The notes below the pieces were generated by a model that made no database searches, was not told the DNA's origin, and saw only the letters and a program-made list of their open reading frames with translations. A DNA stretch of 32,022 nt from a virus: the IMG/VR virus record IMGVR_UViG_3300022868_000067, positions 1 through 32,022 of that record; one strand, given 5' to 3'. Below, in pieces: positions 1 through 8,622 of this stretch. The position numbers and the translations under genes are program-made. Numbering within the stretch: position 1 is the stretch's first letter; each line of letters begins with the position of its first letter.

Positions 1-51
1 GTAACTATCTTCTGTTTGTACCCCTATTGTCGCTAATTTACTTCTATACAT
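1..51 (-). CDS. 5' end of a tail gene, truncated by the window edge
   Basis: Only the first 17 codons are present (MYRSKLATIGVQTEDSY), running off the left edge. The ATG follows a clear GGAGGTG ribosome site. Its place directly downstream of a tail-completion candidate fits the major tail (tube) protein of siphophages, but that is inferred from gene order alone. A possible 14-codon ORF (53-97) lies between it and the upstream gene and is too short to call. Confidence 0.5.
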   Translation of the reverse strand, partial: MYRSKLATIGVQTEDSY

Positions 52-106
52 TTTATTCACCTCCATGTTTTAGATTTATATTTCTTTTATTATCCATGTT
101 ATTCTC

Positions 107-565
107 CTATGTCCGCGTTTTATATTTGGTTCTTAGTCTGCACAACATTGTTATATCCACTGTTCGGATTGGGTATGATGTATAATCGAAATTTGTATCT
201 GGGAATTGAATTGTCATCACTTCACCGCTTAAATATATATCACCTCCAAAAGTCTTTTTAATATCTTCGCATATATCTAAAACCCCCTTATGTCTTGTAT
301 CTCCAACTATCTGTTTATCCTTATCAAACATCTTTATTATCCCTGTTACTGTTATTCCAAAATACAATTCCGATTCTTCTTCAAAAAACGGGATAGTCTC
401 TTTTATATCAGCAGGCTCTAAGATAATACAAGGAATCTGACTATCAGGTATATTGTCGCGCCATCCCTCAAATACTTTTCTAACATAAGATAAGTTACTG
501 CCTGATTTCTGCGCGGCTTTTAACACATTAACTGCATTAGTAAATACTGTTTCTGGTCTCGACAT
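107..565 (-). CDS. Putative tail completion / head-tail joining protein
   Basis: A 152-residue protein starting MSRPETVF, immediately downstream of the HK97 gp10-like gene (start at 565, previous stop at 566). Size and position match the tail-completion or tail-terminator protein that follows gp10 in HK97-type phages. The sequence is a mixed alpha/beta small domain with no catalytic motif I can see. No membrane segment or signal peptide is visible. The function is inferred from gene order rather than from a recognised motif. Confidence 0.6.
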   Translation of the reverse strand: MSRPETVFTNAVNVLKAAQKSGSNLSYVRKVFEGWRDNIPDSQIPCIILEPADIKETIPFFEEESELYFGITVTGIIKMFDKDKQIVGDTRHKGVLDICEDIKKTFGGDIYLSGEVMTIQFPDTNFDYTSYPIRTVDITMLCRLRTKYKTRT

Positions 566-1051
566 TTATGCTACCCTCCAAATCTTCTCAACATATTTCT
601 GCACATCTTCTGAAAAGAATCTTATAATATCACTTGATTTTTCTTGTAAACTTGGTTTCATATATGGTCTTTTCGGCATTTTAACTTGTTTGGTAGTTAC
701 CCATGTATTTCCTATTTTAAATTTAAGTGCTTTCTTAGTCTTTGGCTTTATAACACCTCCATATTCATGTATTTTGGCGTAAATCACGTTAGTACCTACC
801 GTTCCTGATATTCCATCACTTGTTACATTTATTCTATTGCCTGCGCTCTTTTGAATACTACCCCTCAATCTATTCGTTCTTACATTCAATACCTGTCCAT
901 GTAATTTATGTTCTGCAATATGATTAGTTAATCTAATCATGCTTCTTCTCATTGCAAACTTCATGCCCTGATTTACCGCTTTGTTCGCATCTACACCAAG
1001 CATCTTAGTTATCTTCTCTGGGTTCTTTATAAATACATTAATCTCAATCAT
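566..1051 (-). CDS. HK97 gp10-like head-tail/minor structural protein
   Basis: Begins MIEINVFIKNPEKITKMLG. The middle carries the typical gp10 signature: a basic helix (MRRSMIRLTNHI), then YAKIHEYGG followed by a proline/lysine stretch and a C-terminal MPKRPYMKPSL. This family joins the head to the tail (head closure or tail-terminator role). A GTG at 1063 would extend the ORF by four codons, but the GAGGAT ribosome site is well spaced for the ATG at 1051, so I choose that start. It overlaps the end of the upstream FkbM gene by a few bases, so the sugar-modification genes and this structural gene share one transcript. Confidence 0.8.
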   Translation of the reverse strand: MIEINVFIKNPEKITKMLGVDANKAVNQGMKFAMRRSMIRLTNHIAEHKLHGQVLNVRTNRLRGSIQKSAGNRINVTSDGISGTVGTNVIYAKIHEYGGVIKPKTKKALKFKIGNTWVTTKQVKMPKRPYMKPSLQEKSSDIIRFFSEDVQKYVEKIWRVA

Positions 1052-1871
1052 TAATATCCTCACTGCCTATTCTATCTAATATTCTTTTTGGCAAGCCCTT
1101 TATATCCCTAACACAAAACAAATTCATCCATTTACAATTACCATAATATCCCTCATAACACCGCTTTGAAAACCTATCTATATCTGTAATTTTCCTCAAC
1201 ATCCGGCTGTGCACGTTCCTCTGCCATCTGTCTATCTCAAATATATTAAAGCCATACTTAGTAAGTAATTTTAAACATTCTTTAGGATCTCCCAATACTT
1301 CTAACTCCGGCTGTGAATACTCTATAATCATTTTAATGTCTTTGTTGTCTCGCAATGTTCTCTCCATCCCTTTTAAAGCCAATCCCTCCGCGCCCTGAAT
1401 ATCCATCTTTAAAAAATCAACTCTACAAGATTTACTAAAACAAGTATCTAGCCGAACAGTTTTAACATTAACAACCCCTTTCGGTTTCCAATATGTAGGC
1501 TTGCCTAAAGTGTGCATTCCTAAATTACCATCATGTATATATAATTTCATTTCTCCGTCTGTGTCTGATACTGCCATATATGCTAATTTTGTATTCTTGT
1601 ATCCGTTTATATTGATATTCTTTTTTAATACCTTGTAATTCTCTATCTCCGGCTCAAAAGCAAACACCCTGCCTTTATCTCCAACTAGCTTTGCAAACAC
1701 TAAAGTATAACAGCCTATCATTGCGCCTATATCTATTGCTGTATCGCCTTTTTTAACAACCTGCCTTACTATCTCTGTCTCAAATGGCTCATATATCTTT
1801 CTATCTCTCAATTTCAGAGTATTTAATTTATCTAAGTACATTGGATCGCCGAACATATTTTTAACCACCAT
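1044..1871 (-). CDS. FkbM-family SAM-dependent methyltransferase
   Basis: A 275-residue class I methyltransferase. SAM-binding motif I is at about residues 45-55 (DTAIDIGAMIGCY). The motif II acidic region is GRVFAFEPE, and the later VDFLKMDIQGAEG segment is characteristic of the FkbM family, whose studied members O-methylate sugars or related hydroxyls. It overlaps the upstream GT4 gene by 11 bases and has a GAAGGAG site 6-7 bases before its ATG. Its place at the end of a run of glycosyltransferases suggests it methylates a glycan added by them. The acceptor cannot be read from sequence. Confidence 0.85.
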   Translation of the reverse strand: MVVKNMFGDPMYLDKLNTLKLRDRKIYEPFETEIVRQVVKKGDTAIDIGAMIGCYTLVFAKLVGDKGRVFAFEPEIENYKVLKKNININGYKNTKLAYMAVSDTDGEMKLYIHDGNLGMHTLGKPTYWKPKGVVNVKTVRLDTCFSKSCRVDFLKMDIQGAEGLALKGMERTLRDNKDIKMIIEYSQPELEVLGDPKECLKLLTKYGFNIFEIDRWQRNVHSRMLRKITDIDRFSKRCYEGYYGNCKWMNLFCVRDIKGLPKRILDRIGSEDIND

Positions 1872-2967
1872 GTATCACTCCTTCAAGCGCATCAATCCAA
1901 CTATCTCTTTGTTTATCCCAGCCCATAGCCTCCATTCTAGCCCTTGCATTTTCGCTATCATCTCCTATGTCTCTATCGGCTATTAGGTTTATTGTATCAG
2001 TCAAATCCTTTTCTTTTAGATCCGCAAACCTAACTCCTTGATGTATGAACTCACCTCTTGACTTATCAAATCGTTTCTTTCCAATCGTTACAAATTCCGT
2101 CTTGACAAGATAAGGATTAAAACCCCAACAACTCATTGGCTCTGCATCTGTTGTAATTGCCGGAATACCACACATCATAGGCTCTATTATATTAAGTCCA
2201 TAACCCTCAATCCTACTTGGTTGTATTGATACATCTATGTTCTCGTCATACAGTTCATAATTTTCGCCCGTCTTATTACCTATTTCTAGTATAATTCTAT
2301 CGTCGTTTAATTCTTCTGCTATGTCTGTCAATTTCCTGCTCTTAGAATGAAACATCTGCGAATAAGCACAATCATCTAACTGCGCCCTTACAATCAATGT
2401 TCCAAATGCTTTACTTTGAGCGAAAGCCCTCATTGTTAGTTCCGTATTCTTTCTACCCCAGAATCCACCATATCCAGCTACATGTAACCAAACTTTTGGC
2501 TTGCCCGTTCTTTTCTTGAATTTAAATTTATGAATCTCTGTCGGGAGTGTTAAATCTAACGTCTTATATCCCATTACTTTTTCTAGGTGTTCTCTCTCCC
2601 AATCAAACTTACTTACATGATAATCAAATTCCTTTAACAATCTATCATCTGCACCCTCCCACATAGCCACATTCACTGTCTTAATACCTCGTTTCTTACA
2701 CTCTTCTCCGAGATACGGTGTATAAGGTGTCTCTACTACTAAAACAAGCTCTGGCCGTGTCTTATCAAGCCAATCAGTTATAACTGCTCTTGGGAATACA
2801 GGTACACTTAGCAAAGTCCAATCTCTACCTTTTACCCAATCTAATCTAAAGCCTTTGTCTCTATTTGGAATTAAAGCTATATGTTGAATGCCAAGCCCAT
2901 CAATTATATTCTTTCCTACATAACCAACCCCGCTTTGATTTAAACAACCCCAAAATCCCAGCTTCAT
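1861..2967 (-). CDS. GT4-type (GT-B fold) glycosyltransferase
   Basis: A 368-residue protein starting MKLGFWGCLNQSGVGY. The C-terminal half carries the retaining GT-B donor-site signature IQPSRIEGYGLNIIEPMMCG with the conserved E-x7-E arrangement, followed by IPAITTDAEPM. The N-terminal half (NQSGVGYVGKNIIDGL) is the usual acceptor-side Rossmann domain. No membrane helix is present, so the acceptor should be cytosolic, such as a virion protein or a soluble precursor. The start overlaps the upstream stop by ATGA, giving translational coupling to the methyltransferase-glycosyltransferase fusion. Confidence 0.85.
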   Translation of the reverse strand: MKLGFWGCLNQSGVGYVGKNIIDGLGIQHIALIPNRDKGFRLDWVKGRDWTLLSVPVFPRAVITDWLDKTRPELVLVVETPYTPYLGEECKKRGIKTVNVAMWEGADDRLLKEFDYHVSKFDWEREHLEKVMGYKTLDLTLPTEIHKFKFKKRTGKPKVWLHVAGYGGFWGRKNTELTMRAFAQSKAFGTLIVRAQLDDCAYSQMFHSKSRKLTDIAEELNDDRIILEIGNKTGENYELYDENIDVSIQPSRIEGYGLNIIEPMMCGIPAITTDAEPMSCWGFNPYLVKTEFVTIGKKRFDKSRGEFIHQGVRFADLKEKDLTDTINLIADRDIGDDSENARARMEAMGWDKQRDSWIDALEGVIHGG

Positions 2968-4706
2968 ATGTTCACTCCTCTTTGTCTTAGTTCATTAACT
3001 AAACATCTAACCCTATCTACATATTTATATTTCTTATGCGCTAAATCATATCCAGCTTTTGCAATTTTTTCTCTATATGTATTGCGTCTTGAGTAATAAT
3101 TAACCTTATCAACCATCTCATCCATACTCTTTACCCATACAATATGCTTTCCATTCTCAAATTCTTCTTCTAATCCCTCAATATAAGGTGTTAAATAAAA
3201 TCCTCCACTACCTAATATCTGATATATTCTATTGCTCCAGTAATGTTCTGCACCACCTTTAAAATCTGCGCTCATCTCAAACTTATCGCCAAGAATTATC
3301 TTTGTCTCTCCACATACCTGACGCATTTTTACTCTGTCTATTGCCGGGTACATTTTAATAACCTTGCTCCAATCGCCCATTCTTGCATAGTCCTGACTAT
3401 ATATATCTATTCCGTCTATTCTTTTTGCTAGTGTTTCTAAATAATCCCTTCTTTCTTCACTTCTCAAGTTACCAATAAATGCAACTTTGTTTATTTTTTT
3501 ATGATCCTCTTTGTAATTCTCCCAATTCACACCCTGTCTAATACATATATTCTTTTCTTTACTGCCATATTCTGCATTTTGTTGAGTGGTAACTACATAA
3601 TCAACCAGCTTTGCTACTTCTCCAAAATGTTTATCTCTATCTCTTATTGCCTGATAGTCATTTGTAACCACAACTATACACTCGCATTTATCTCTAATTC
3701 TTCTCAGTACCTCAATATTAAATCTACATTCCCAGACAAAACATACCTTAATTTTTCTATTCTCTACGAGTTTTAAAAACTTGTCTACGCTACCCATTAC
3801 CTCCCAATCCGCAACATATATCCCATCACTTAATAAATTGCCTTTTTTTGTATATCCTCCTTCTTCTATTTCGCATTTAACCGTTGATACCCTCTTTCCT
3901 AATACCTCACACAATCCACCAAGCCAATACACACAATCACTTAAATATGCCATGCCCATATTAGCCCATCTCTTACCAGCTATTGTTATTAAGCCAACAT
4001 CTATATCTCTACCCCTCTTAATTCCTTCCATATAGAAATTACCCTGTCTCTTTCCATTCTTCGCTAGATTGCTTTTCTTAATTACATCTACACCCAATTT
4101 ATTTAATTCTCTTTCCATCATATTCATAGTCCAACCACAACCATGATAATTCCCCTTATAATCCTGTCCGCCAAAAGTTCTACGTTCTGACCATTCCTCG
4201 CTCTCGCTAAGATCACTCCATATTTCTTTTATGTCTGGGCATTGTATAATTATCTTTCCACCACCATCTAACCAACTAACTAACTTGCTTAATATTTCTC
4301 TACTTTCTCTACGTCCAAAATGCTCTAATATATCTCTTGCCTCAATTACATCTAATCCCCCAAATGCAATAGTTCTTATATCGACTGTAAAATCCACACC
4401 AGTCAATTTCCTTATATCCAAATTAAACCATCTCTCGTTTTCGTCAGACTTTTTAATCTTCTCACCACAACCCACATTGAGACAAACCTTAACTCCAGTT
4501 TCTTCTCTCTCATTACTCTTGACCATCTGACTACCTTTTTTCATATACTTACTATCAATAATCTCTGGAATAATTACAGTCTCACTTTTACTTTCAGAAA
4601 CATTTATCCCTAATTTCTTCAACATAGCCTCATCAGTAATAACCTCGCCCTTTTTAATCAATAGCTTTCCACCACTCCAATAATTACTCATTGCTTTATA
4701 TTTCAT
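2964..4706 (-). CDS. Methyltransferase-glycosyltransferase fusion protein
   Basis: A 580-residue, two-enzyme protein. Residues 1-70 form a short N-terminal domain of unknown role (KLLIKKGEVITDEAMLKKLG). Residues about 72-230 are a class I SAM methyltransferase: VCLNVGCGEK is motif I, NLDIR the acidic loop, then EARDILEHFG and IIIQCPDIKEIW. From about residue 235 to the end lies a GT-B-like glycosyltransferase resembling the CgeB / spore-maturation type, with KVAFIGNLRSEERRDYLETL and a terminal donor region (YWSNRIYQILGSGGFYLTPY). Fusion implies that glycosyl transfer and methylation act on the same product. It begins by ATGA overlap with the connector gene. Donor and acceptor are unknown. Confidence 0.8.
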   Translation of the reverse strand: MKYKAMSNYWSGGKLLIKKGEVITDEAMLKKLGINVSESKSETVIIPEIIDSKYMKKGSQMVKSNEREETGVKVCLNVGCGEKIKKSDENERWFNLDIRKLTGVDFTVDIRTIAFGGLDVIEARDILEHFGRRESREILSKLVSWLDGGGKIIIQCPDIKEIWSDLSESEEWSERRTFGGQDYKGNYHGCGWTMNMMERELNKLGVDVIKKSNLAKNGKRQGNFYMEGIKRGRDIDVGLITIAGKRWANMGMAYLSDCVYWLGGLCEVLGKRVSTVKCEIEEGGYTKKGNLLSDGIYVADWEVMGSVDKFLKLVENRKIKVCFVWECRFNIEVLRRIRDKCECIVVVTNDYQAIRDRDKHFGEVAKLVDYVVTTQQNAEYGSKEKNICIRQGVNWENYKEDHKKINKVAFIGNLRSEERRDYLETLAKRIDGIDIYSQDYARMGDWSKVIKMYPAIDRVKMRQVCGETKIILGDKFEMSADFKGGAEHYWSNRIYQILGSGGFYLTPYIEGLEEEFENGKHIVWVKSMDEMVDKVNYYSRRNTYREKIAKAGYDLAHKKYKYVDRVRCLVNELRQRGVNI

Positions 4707-5245
4707 ACTGCTATACCTTTATATATATCTAGTGTTTTATATGCTGAATCCTCAAGTGCTGTCTTTCTATCTCCTGCCTTGTCTGATTCTACTTCATGCA
4801 CTAATACTTTATGAAAGATATACTGCGCACAAACTAAGTCTATACAAGCGTCCTGTAAGTCCTTTGGAATATCTGCCGTAGCATATCCAGCCTTGTATTG
4901 TACCTTGATGCTCTTATTGCCACCTATGAACTCCACACCACCTAACAAGTCTATAATCCCTCTTTCTTTCTGAATATAATAATATGTACTATTGAATACG
5001 GCTGTGGCGCTTGTTGTTACTTTCCACATACCGGTAAACGTTGTTACAGGATAGTTCTTCAAGTTAAGGCTATCCAATCCAGCTTCCATATTATAATATT
5101 CAGTGTATTCAGTCTCTGCTATTGCTCTGCCAATATAATTTTCCATTAATGCTTGCTTTCTAGCAATCATTCTGTCTATTGTGGGATTGTCTATCTCTGG
5201 ATTGCCCAGCACTTCACGAACTTCCTCTGCGGTAACTAAGCTCAT
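4703..5245 (-). CDS. Head-tail connector (HK97 gp6-like)
   Basis: A 180-residue mostly helical protein beginning MSLVTAEEVREVLGNPE. The pattern of an N-terminal helix pair, a TIDRMIARKQALMENYIGR helix, a central beta segment and then YKAGYATADIPKDLQDACIDLV is typical of the DNA-packaging or head-tail connector family of HK97-type phages. It forms the ring under the portal. Its start overlaps the stop of the small basic gene by ATGA, and its stop overlaps the next glycan gene in the same way, so a structural gene sits embedded between two glycosylation genes. Confidence 0.8.
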   Translation of the reverse strand: MSLVTAEEVREVLGNPEIDNPTIDRMIARKQALMENYIGRAIAETEYTEYYNMEAGLDSLNLKNYPVTTFTGMWKVTTSATAVFNSTYYYIQKERGIIDLLGGVEFIGGNKSIKVQYKAGYATADIPKDLQDACIDLVCAQYIFHKVLVHEVESDKAGDRKTALEDSAYKTLDIYKGIAV

Positions 5246-5376
5246 TTCTTTGCCCTCTTTTTATATTTCTTAGTTTCAATTTTACTACTATCCTTTTTAT
5301 TCTTCCTCATCATCTTGTCTTTCTGTCTTTTGTTTTCCTTTCTTTCTTCTCTATCTGAACCCCAATCATCATACAT
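5242..5376 (-). CDS. Small lysine/arginine-rich protein, 44 aa
   Basis: Begins MYDDWGSDREERKENKR and ends KKYKKRAKK. It is almost entirely charged, with an acidic first ten residues and a strongly basic remainder. A GAGGAATTAAAA ribosome site precedes the ATG. The gene overlaps the GT2 stop upstream and the connector start downstream by ATGA. I recognise no family. A nucleic-acid-binding or virion-internal role is possible from charge alone. Confidence 0.6.
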   Translation of the reverse strand: MYDDWGSDREERKENKRQKDKMMRKNKKDSSKIETKKYKKRAKK

Positions 5377-6043
5377 TTTTAATTCCTCTTTTTTCTCTTA
5401 TAATTTCAGCCCAACTACCGTCAGACTGCTTATTCATGCCATCTTTTCTTAAATAGACTATAAATAGCTTCTCCTCTACATAACCTGCCTTTAAACCCTG
5501 CTCTATGGCTTCTAAATACATATCCCAATCCTGTAACTTCTCTACCGTATTATCCATTGCAACAAGTTTATCCCTATGCCACATACTCATTATGCTAATA
5601 TAATTATGCTTACATAATCTGTGTGCATCAAAGCTACCGCAAATATGAACACCTGTCTTGATATGTTTGCCCAGCTTTTCAATTACGCTAAAATCACAAT
5701 AAGCAAAGTCAAATCCCTTGTTGATCTTGTTTCTTAATTTCAATAAACAACCCTCACCTAATATACTATCTGCGTCTGCGATAAAAATATATTTACCTCT
5801 CGCTACTTGTAGCCCTATATTCCTTGCGATATTTGCATTGTACCTGCGGTCTGTCCTTATATACTTAATCCGTCTATCCTTTTTGAATCCTTGCATAACC
5901 TCCTGCGTATTATCATTACTACCTACATCAACAACAATCATTTCCCAATCTACCTTCTGCAATCTTGTGCTTTCTATTAATGGTTGCAGATATTCTCCAC
6001 ATTGATAAGCTGGTATTATTATGCTGATTAATGACTTGCTCAT
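5369..6043 (-). CDS. Glycosyltransferase family 2 (GT-A fold)
   Basis: A 224-residue protein opening with the classic GT2 start SLISIIIPAYQCGEYLQPLI, then EMIVVDVGSNDNTQEVM and ARNIGLQVARGKYIFIADADS. The DAD triad is the metal- and nucleotide-sugar-binding DxD motif. The protein is shorter than many GT2 enzymes and lacks membrane helices, so it should be soluble. It lies directly downstream of the major capsid gene after a hairpin, with a strong AAGGAG site. The location suggests that it glycosylates capsid or another virion protein; this is inference from context. Confidence 0.85.
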   Translation of the reverse strand: MSKSLISIIIPAYQCGEYLQPLIESTRLQKVDWEMIVVDVGSNDNTQEVMQGFKKDRRIKYIRTDRRYNANIARNIGLQVARGKYIFIADADSILGEGCLLKLRNKINKGFDFAYCDFSVIEKLGKHIKTGVHICGSFDAHRLCKHNYISIMSMWHRDKLVAMDNTVEKLQDWDMYLEAIEQGLKAGYVEEKLFIVYLRKDGMNKQSDGSWAEIIREKRGIKNV

Positions 6044-6059
6044 TCTTTCTCCTTAGCGG

Positions 6060-6080
6060 AAAAGGGCGATTTCTCGCCCC
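6060..6080 (-). terminator. Hairpin with T-run after the major capsid gene
   Basis: On the minus strand GGGCGA-GAAA-TCGCCC forms a 6-bp GC-rich stem with a stable GAAA tetraloop followed by TTTT. It lies between the capsid stop and the GT2 ribosome site, so it probably acts as a partial terminator or as an mRNA 3' stabiliser. Either would give much more capsid than GT2 product. Confidence 0.65.
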
Positions 6081-6093
6081 TCACCAATTACGT

Positions 6094-7185
6094 CTATGAT
6101 GCAGCTGTTATTCCATATGCAAATGCCCCCGGCACTGCAACCTGCATGTCCAGTCTTTCAACTATTCTGATTGCCTGCATGTCCTGCGTAATCAAGTTGG
6201 TAGTTCCAATCATACCCTGCTTGAATATGTCCACAGTCATACCTCTTCTATCACCAAGTAAAACGTATTTCAAATCACCAAATACGAGAAACTTAGTACT
6301 TACTGCATCGTCCTTAGCTCCCGGCAATACAGCTATCTTTTCGTACGGATATCCCCATATTGTTCCCGGCGCGCCTGCTGAAGGAGCCTGAAAAATATAC
6401 TGATCATTTTTATCTTTCAGCTTTCTGATTATGTTTAAAACTGTTCTATTTAAATAGAACTTACCGCCTTTCTCCGAGAAGTCATCCACTGCGCTAGTCA
6501 TATCCAATAAATCGTCTGCTGTTATCTCTGTTATGCTATCACCAGTCAATTCAACAGAATTAACTCCTGATTTCTCGAATATGCCTGTTATTGGAGAACC
6601 AGTACCCGTAAACAACTGAGTATCTTCTTCTTTAGCAAATGCCTCTGCAAACAACTCAACAAGCAAGTTATATACATCAATAGCTGAATCCTCTAAAAGC
6701 TCTTCAGTTGTTGGGCATATACCAGCAAGTTTCTTTGCTGTCAATGTAACTAATCCAAAACTAGGTGTGCTTTGGTGTTTTACACCCTTCTCGTCTGTCC
6801 AGTAGGTAGTAACCCCTGCTGTCAGAGATGGGATAGTCTTAGACTTTGCAATCATTGGGATTTTACGGCAACTCTTTCTTGCTACTCCATAAGTCGGAAT
6901 AACCCTGATGACCTCTGCCTGAAACTCCGTTGGAACAAGATTTGCAGCAGTTCCACCTTCACTCAAATCCTTTGCCTCTGCCATATCTCCATTTACGATT
7001 GCTCTGAAAAATTTAACAGTTCTTTCTACGTGAGCAAGATCCTTATCATTGCCCAGCTTACTAAGTTTGTTCTCATCCAACTTACCCAATCTCGCTGTAA
7101 TATCCGCCATTAACGGATTCATCTTATCAGTTATTACAGTCGCAATCTCTGTACTAACTAATTCTTTCAATTCTTTCTCTTCCAT
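6094..7185 (-). CDS. Major capsid protein, HK97 fold
   Basis: A 363-residue protein. Residues 1-80 are a helical, charged N-terminal arm resembling the delta/scaffold domain (MEEKELKELVSTEIATVITDK). From about residue 82 the HK97 capsid core begins (NLVPTEFQAEVIRVI, SCRKIPMI, PTTEELLEDSAIDVYNLL), ending with the usual QAIRIVERLDMQVAVPGAF. The protease gene lies immediately upstream, as in HK97, and probably removes the N-terminal arm during maturation. The gene has a strong AAGGAG site, and a hairpin after its stop limits readthrough. Confidence 0.92.
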   Translation of the reverse strand: MEEKELKELVSTEIATVITDKMNPLMADITARLGKLDENKLSKLGNDKDLAHVERTVKFFRAIVNGDMAEAKDLSEGGTAANLVPTEFQAEVIRVIPTYGVARKSCRKIPMIAKSKTIPSLTAGVTTYWTDEKGVKHQSTPSFGLVTLTAKKLAGICPTTEELLEDSAIDVYNLLVELFAEAFAKEEDTQLFTGTGSPITGIFEKSGVNSVELTGDSITEITADDLLDMTSAVDDFSEKGGKFYLNRTVLNIIRKLKDKNDQYIFQAPSAGAPGTIWGYPYEKIAVLPGAKDDAVSTKFLVFGDLKYVLLGDRRGMTVDIFKQGMIGTTNLITQDMQAIRIVERLDMQVAVPGAFAYGITAAS

Positions 7186-7198
7186 AATTATCTCCTTT

Positions 7199-8455
7199 TT
7201 ATACTTTGCCTAATATGCTTGTTCTGATTTCTCCGACCCATTTGTCTAGACACTCTCCAGCTTGTGCATGAATAATAGCCTTAATGTCTTGGACTTTCTT
7301 GTCTGAAACCTCTTTCTCGTTTTTAACCTCTTCTTTAGGAGGCTTAACCTCTTCTTTTTTTACTTCTTTTTTCTTTTCGTTTATAGCCTTGATCGCCTCA
7401 AGAATATCCTCAAGACTTACTGCCTTGTCATCTTCTGCTGTGTTTATCTCTGCTACATCCAATATGCTTTGAATGTTCTCTCTTGCTATAACCAACTTTG
7501 CTTTGTTATTCTTACTTAATACCGCACCAACCTTTTCCATTACATCAGTCATTGCTTTCTCTATTCTCGCCAATATTTCTTTTCTATCTATCTTGCCCTC
7601 TTCAAATTCCAATAGTGAATCGCTAATCTTGACTAGGTTTTTTGATTCATCTACTTCTTTATCTCCTTTGTCATCTTCTACTTCCTCTCCGGGACCGGGA
7701 CGATCTGCCCTGCGCATAGTTCCGCCACATTTCTCGCATTTAATATCTTTACAATGTCCCTCTGTCTCTGTTTCCCATCCGCAATCTATACAACTACATT
7801 TATACGTTTCTTTAACTTCTGGCTTGTCTTTTTTCTTGTCAACTACATCAATAGATTTCTCTTTGTCTTTATCTATAACAGGCTCATCTACTTTCTCTGC
7901 TGGTGTCTCTTCTGCTTTTATCTTTTTCTGTTCTATAATCTGTTTCTTTAACATCTTTTTCAAATTCACATCCTTAACCATTTTAACCGCCTCAAGTAAA
8001 GCGTCAGGATTCGCCGGTACTGGCACTGCACTAAACTCCAACATCTCTTGCTTTGTATATTCTCTACTAATCTCGCTATCTGTCTCTCCATCTATCCATT
8101 TCTTTGGTATAAATCCTACACTCCAAGCACTTAAAAATCCCTCTTCATATAATTGCTTTATCTCTTGTGCGAATTGTGTGCTTGCAAATTTAACCTTTGC
8201 TTTTAGTTTGTCACCTACTGTCTTTACCCACAGAGCTTTACCTATTGGAGGCGAACTATAATCATGCGCCCATAATACAACCGGATTCTTTCTATAATTA
8301 CCAAGTTCAAACCCACTTGCCCTTAATACCTCATTATCCCTGTCAGGTGTTTCGGTACTAACAGCAACAACAAATGTCCCCTCGTCAGGGAGCTTATCTT
8401 CTACTGTTCCAAGATAATCCTTTATTGGATAATTTCTTTTCTCTTCTTTGCTCAT
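7199..8455 (-). CDS. HK97-type prohead protease with C-terminal zinc ribbon and scaffold-like tail
   Basis: A 418-residue protein. Residues 1-165 are the U35/HK97 prohead protease: VVAVSTETPDRDNEVL, the histidine in VVLWAHDYSSPPIG, the serine in GFLSAWSVGFIPKKW, and LEFSAVPVPANPDALL. Beyond residue 180 the protein is lysine/glutamate-rich and likely coiled, which fits an attached scaffolding region. Near residue 220 sits a four-cysteine zinc ribbon (CIDCGWETE...CEKCGG) that is not usual for this family. The C-terminal part (EEVKPPKEEVKNEKEV) is low-complexity. The gene sits behind a leader with a putative promoter, micro-ORF and terminator. Confidence 0.88.
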   Translation of the reverse strand: MSKEEKRNYPIKDYLGTVEDKLPDEGTFVVAVSTETPDRDNEVLRASGFELGNYRKNPVVLWAHDYSSPPIGKALWVKTVGDKLKAKVKFASTQFAQEIKQLYEEGFLSAWSVGFIPKKWIDGETDSEISREYTKQEMLEFSAVPVPANPDALLEAVKMVKDVNLKKMLKKQIIEQKKIKAEETPAEKVDEPVIDKDKEKSIDVVDKKKDKPEVKETYKCSCIDCGWETETEGHCKDIKCEKCGGTMRRADRPGPGEEVEDDKGDKEVDESKNLVKISDSLLEFEEGKIDRKEILARIEKAMTDVMEKVGAVLSKNNKAKLVIARENIQSILDVAEINTAEDDKAVSLEDILEAIKAINEKKKEVKKEEVKPPKEEVKNEKEVSDKKVQDIKAIIHAQAGECLDKWVGEIRTSILGKV

Positions 8456-8481
8456 TTTGTTTCCTCCTTATTTATACAATA

Positions 8482-8526
8482 GAAAAAGGGATAGACACTT
8501 CGATTTTACTCGAAACATCTATCCCT
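8482..8526 (-). terminator. Terminator/attenuator hairpin in the prohead protease leader
   Basis: On the minus strand an outer 9-bp stem (AGGGATAGA with TCTATCCCT) is separated by a symmetric 3x3 internal loop from an inner 5-bp stem (TTCGA with TCGAA). It is followed at once by TTTTTCTATT, a standard intrinsic terminator layout. It lies about 30 bases before the protease start codon, so it would control entry into the head-gene transcript unless antiterminated. Confidence 0.75.
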
Positions 8527-8556
8527 ATCCTCTTAGATTTAGGTTAAATTATTAGG

Positions 8557-8568
8557 CTAATATCTCAT
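8557..8568 (-). other. Possible three-codon leader ORF (M-R-Y-stop)
   Basis: A perfect GGAGGG (minus strand, 8579-8574) lies five bases before ATG AGA TAT TAG, upstream of the terminator hairpin. Minigenes with strong ribosome sites can hold a ribosome on the leader. A 20-codon ORF in another frame (8552-8614) also spans this point but has no good ribosome site. Function is speculative. Confidence 0.3.
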
Positions 8569-8622
8569 ATATTCCCTCCAGTATTAACGATTTTCTGTTT
8601 GATATTGTAATCATATAATCTA

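Noticed and set aside
7473-8261. A 262-codon plus-strand open frame, antisense to the prohead protease
   Set aside because: It is a shadow of a lysine/glutamate-rich coding region; its product is serine/phenylalanine-rich low complexity, and there is no ribosome site. The minus-strand frame has clear family motifs.
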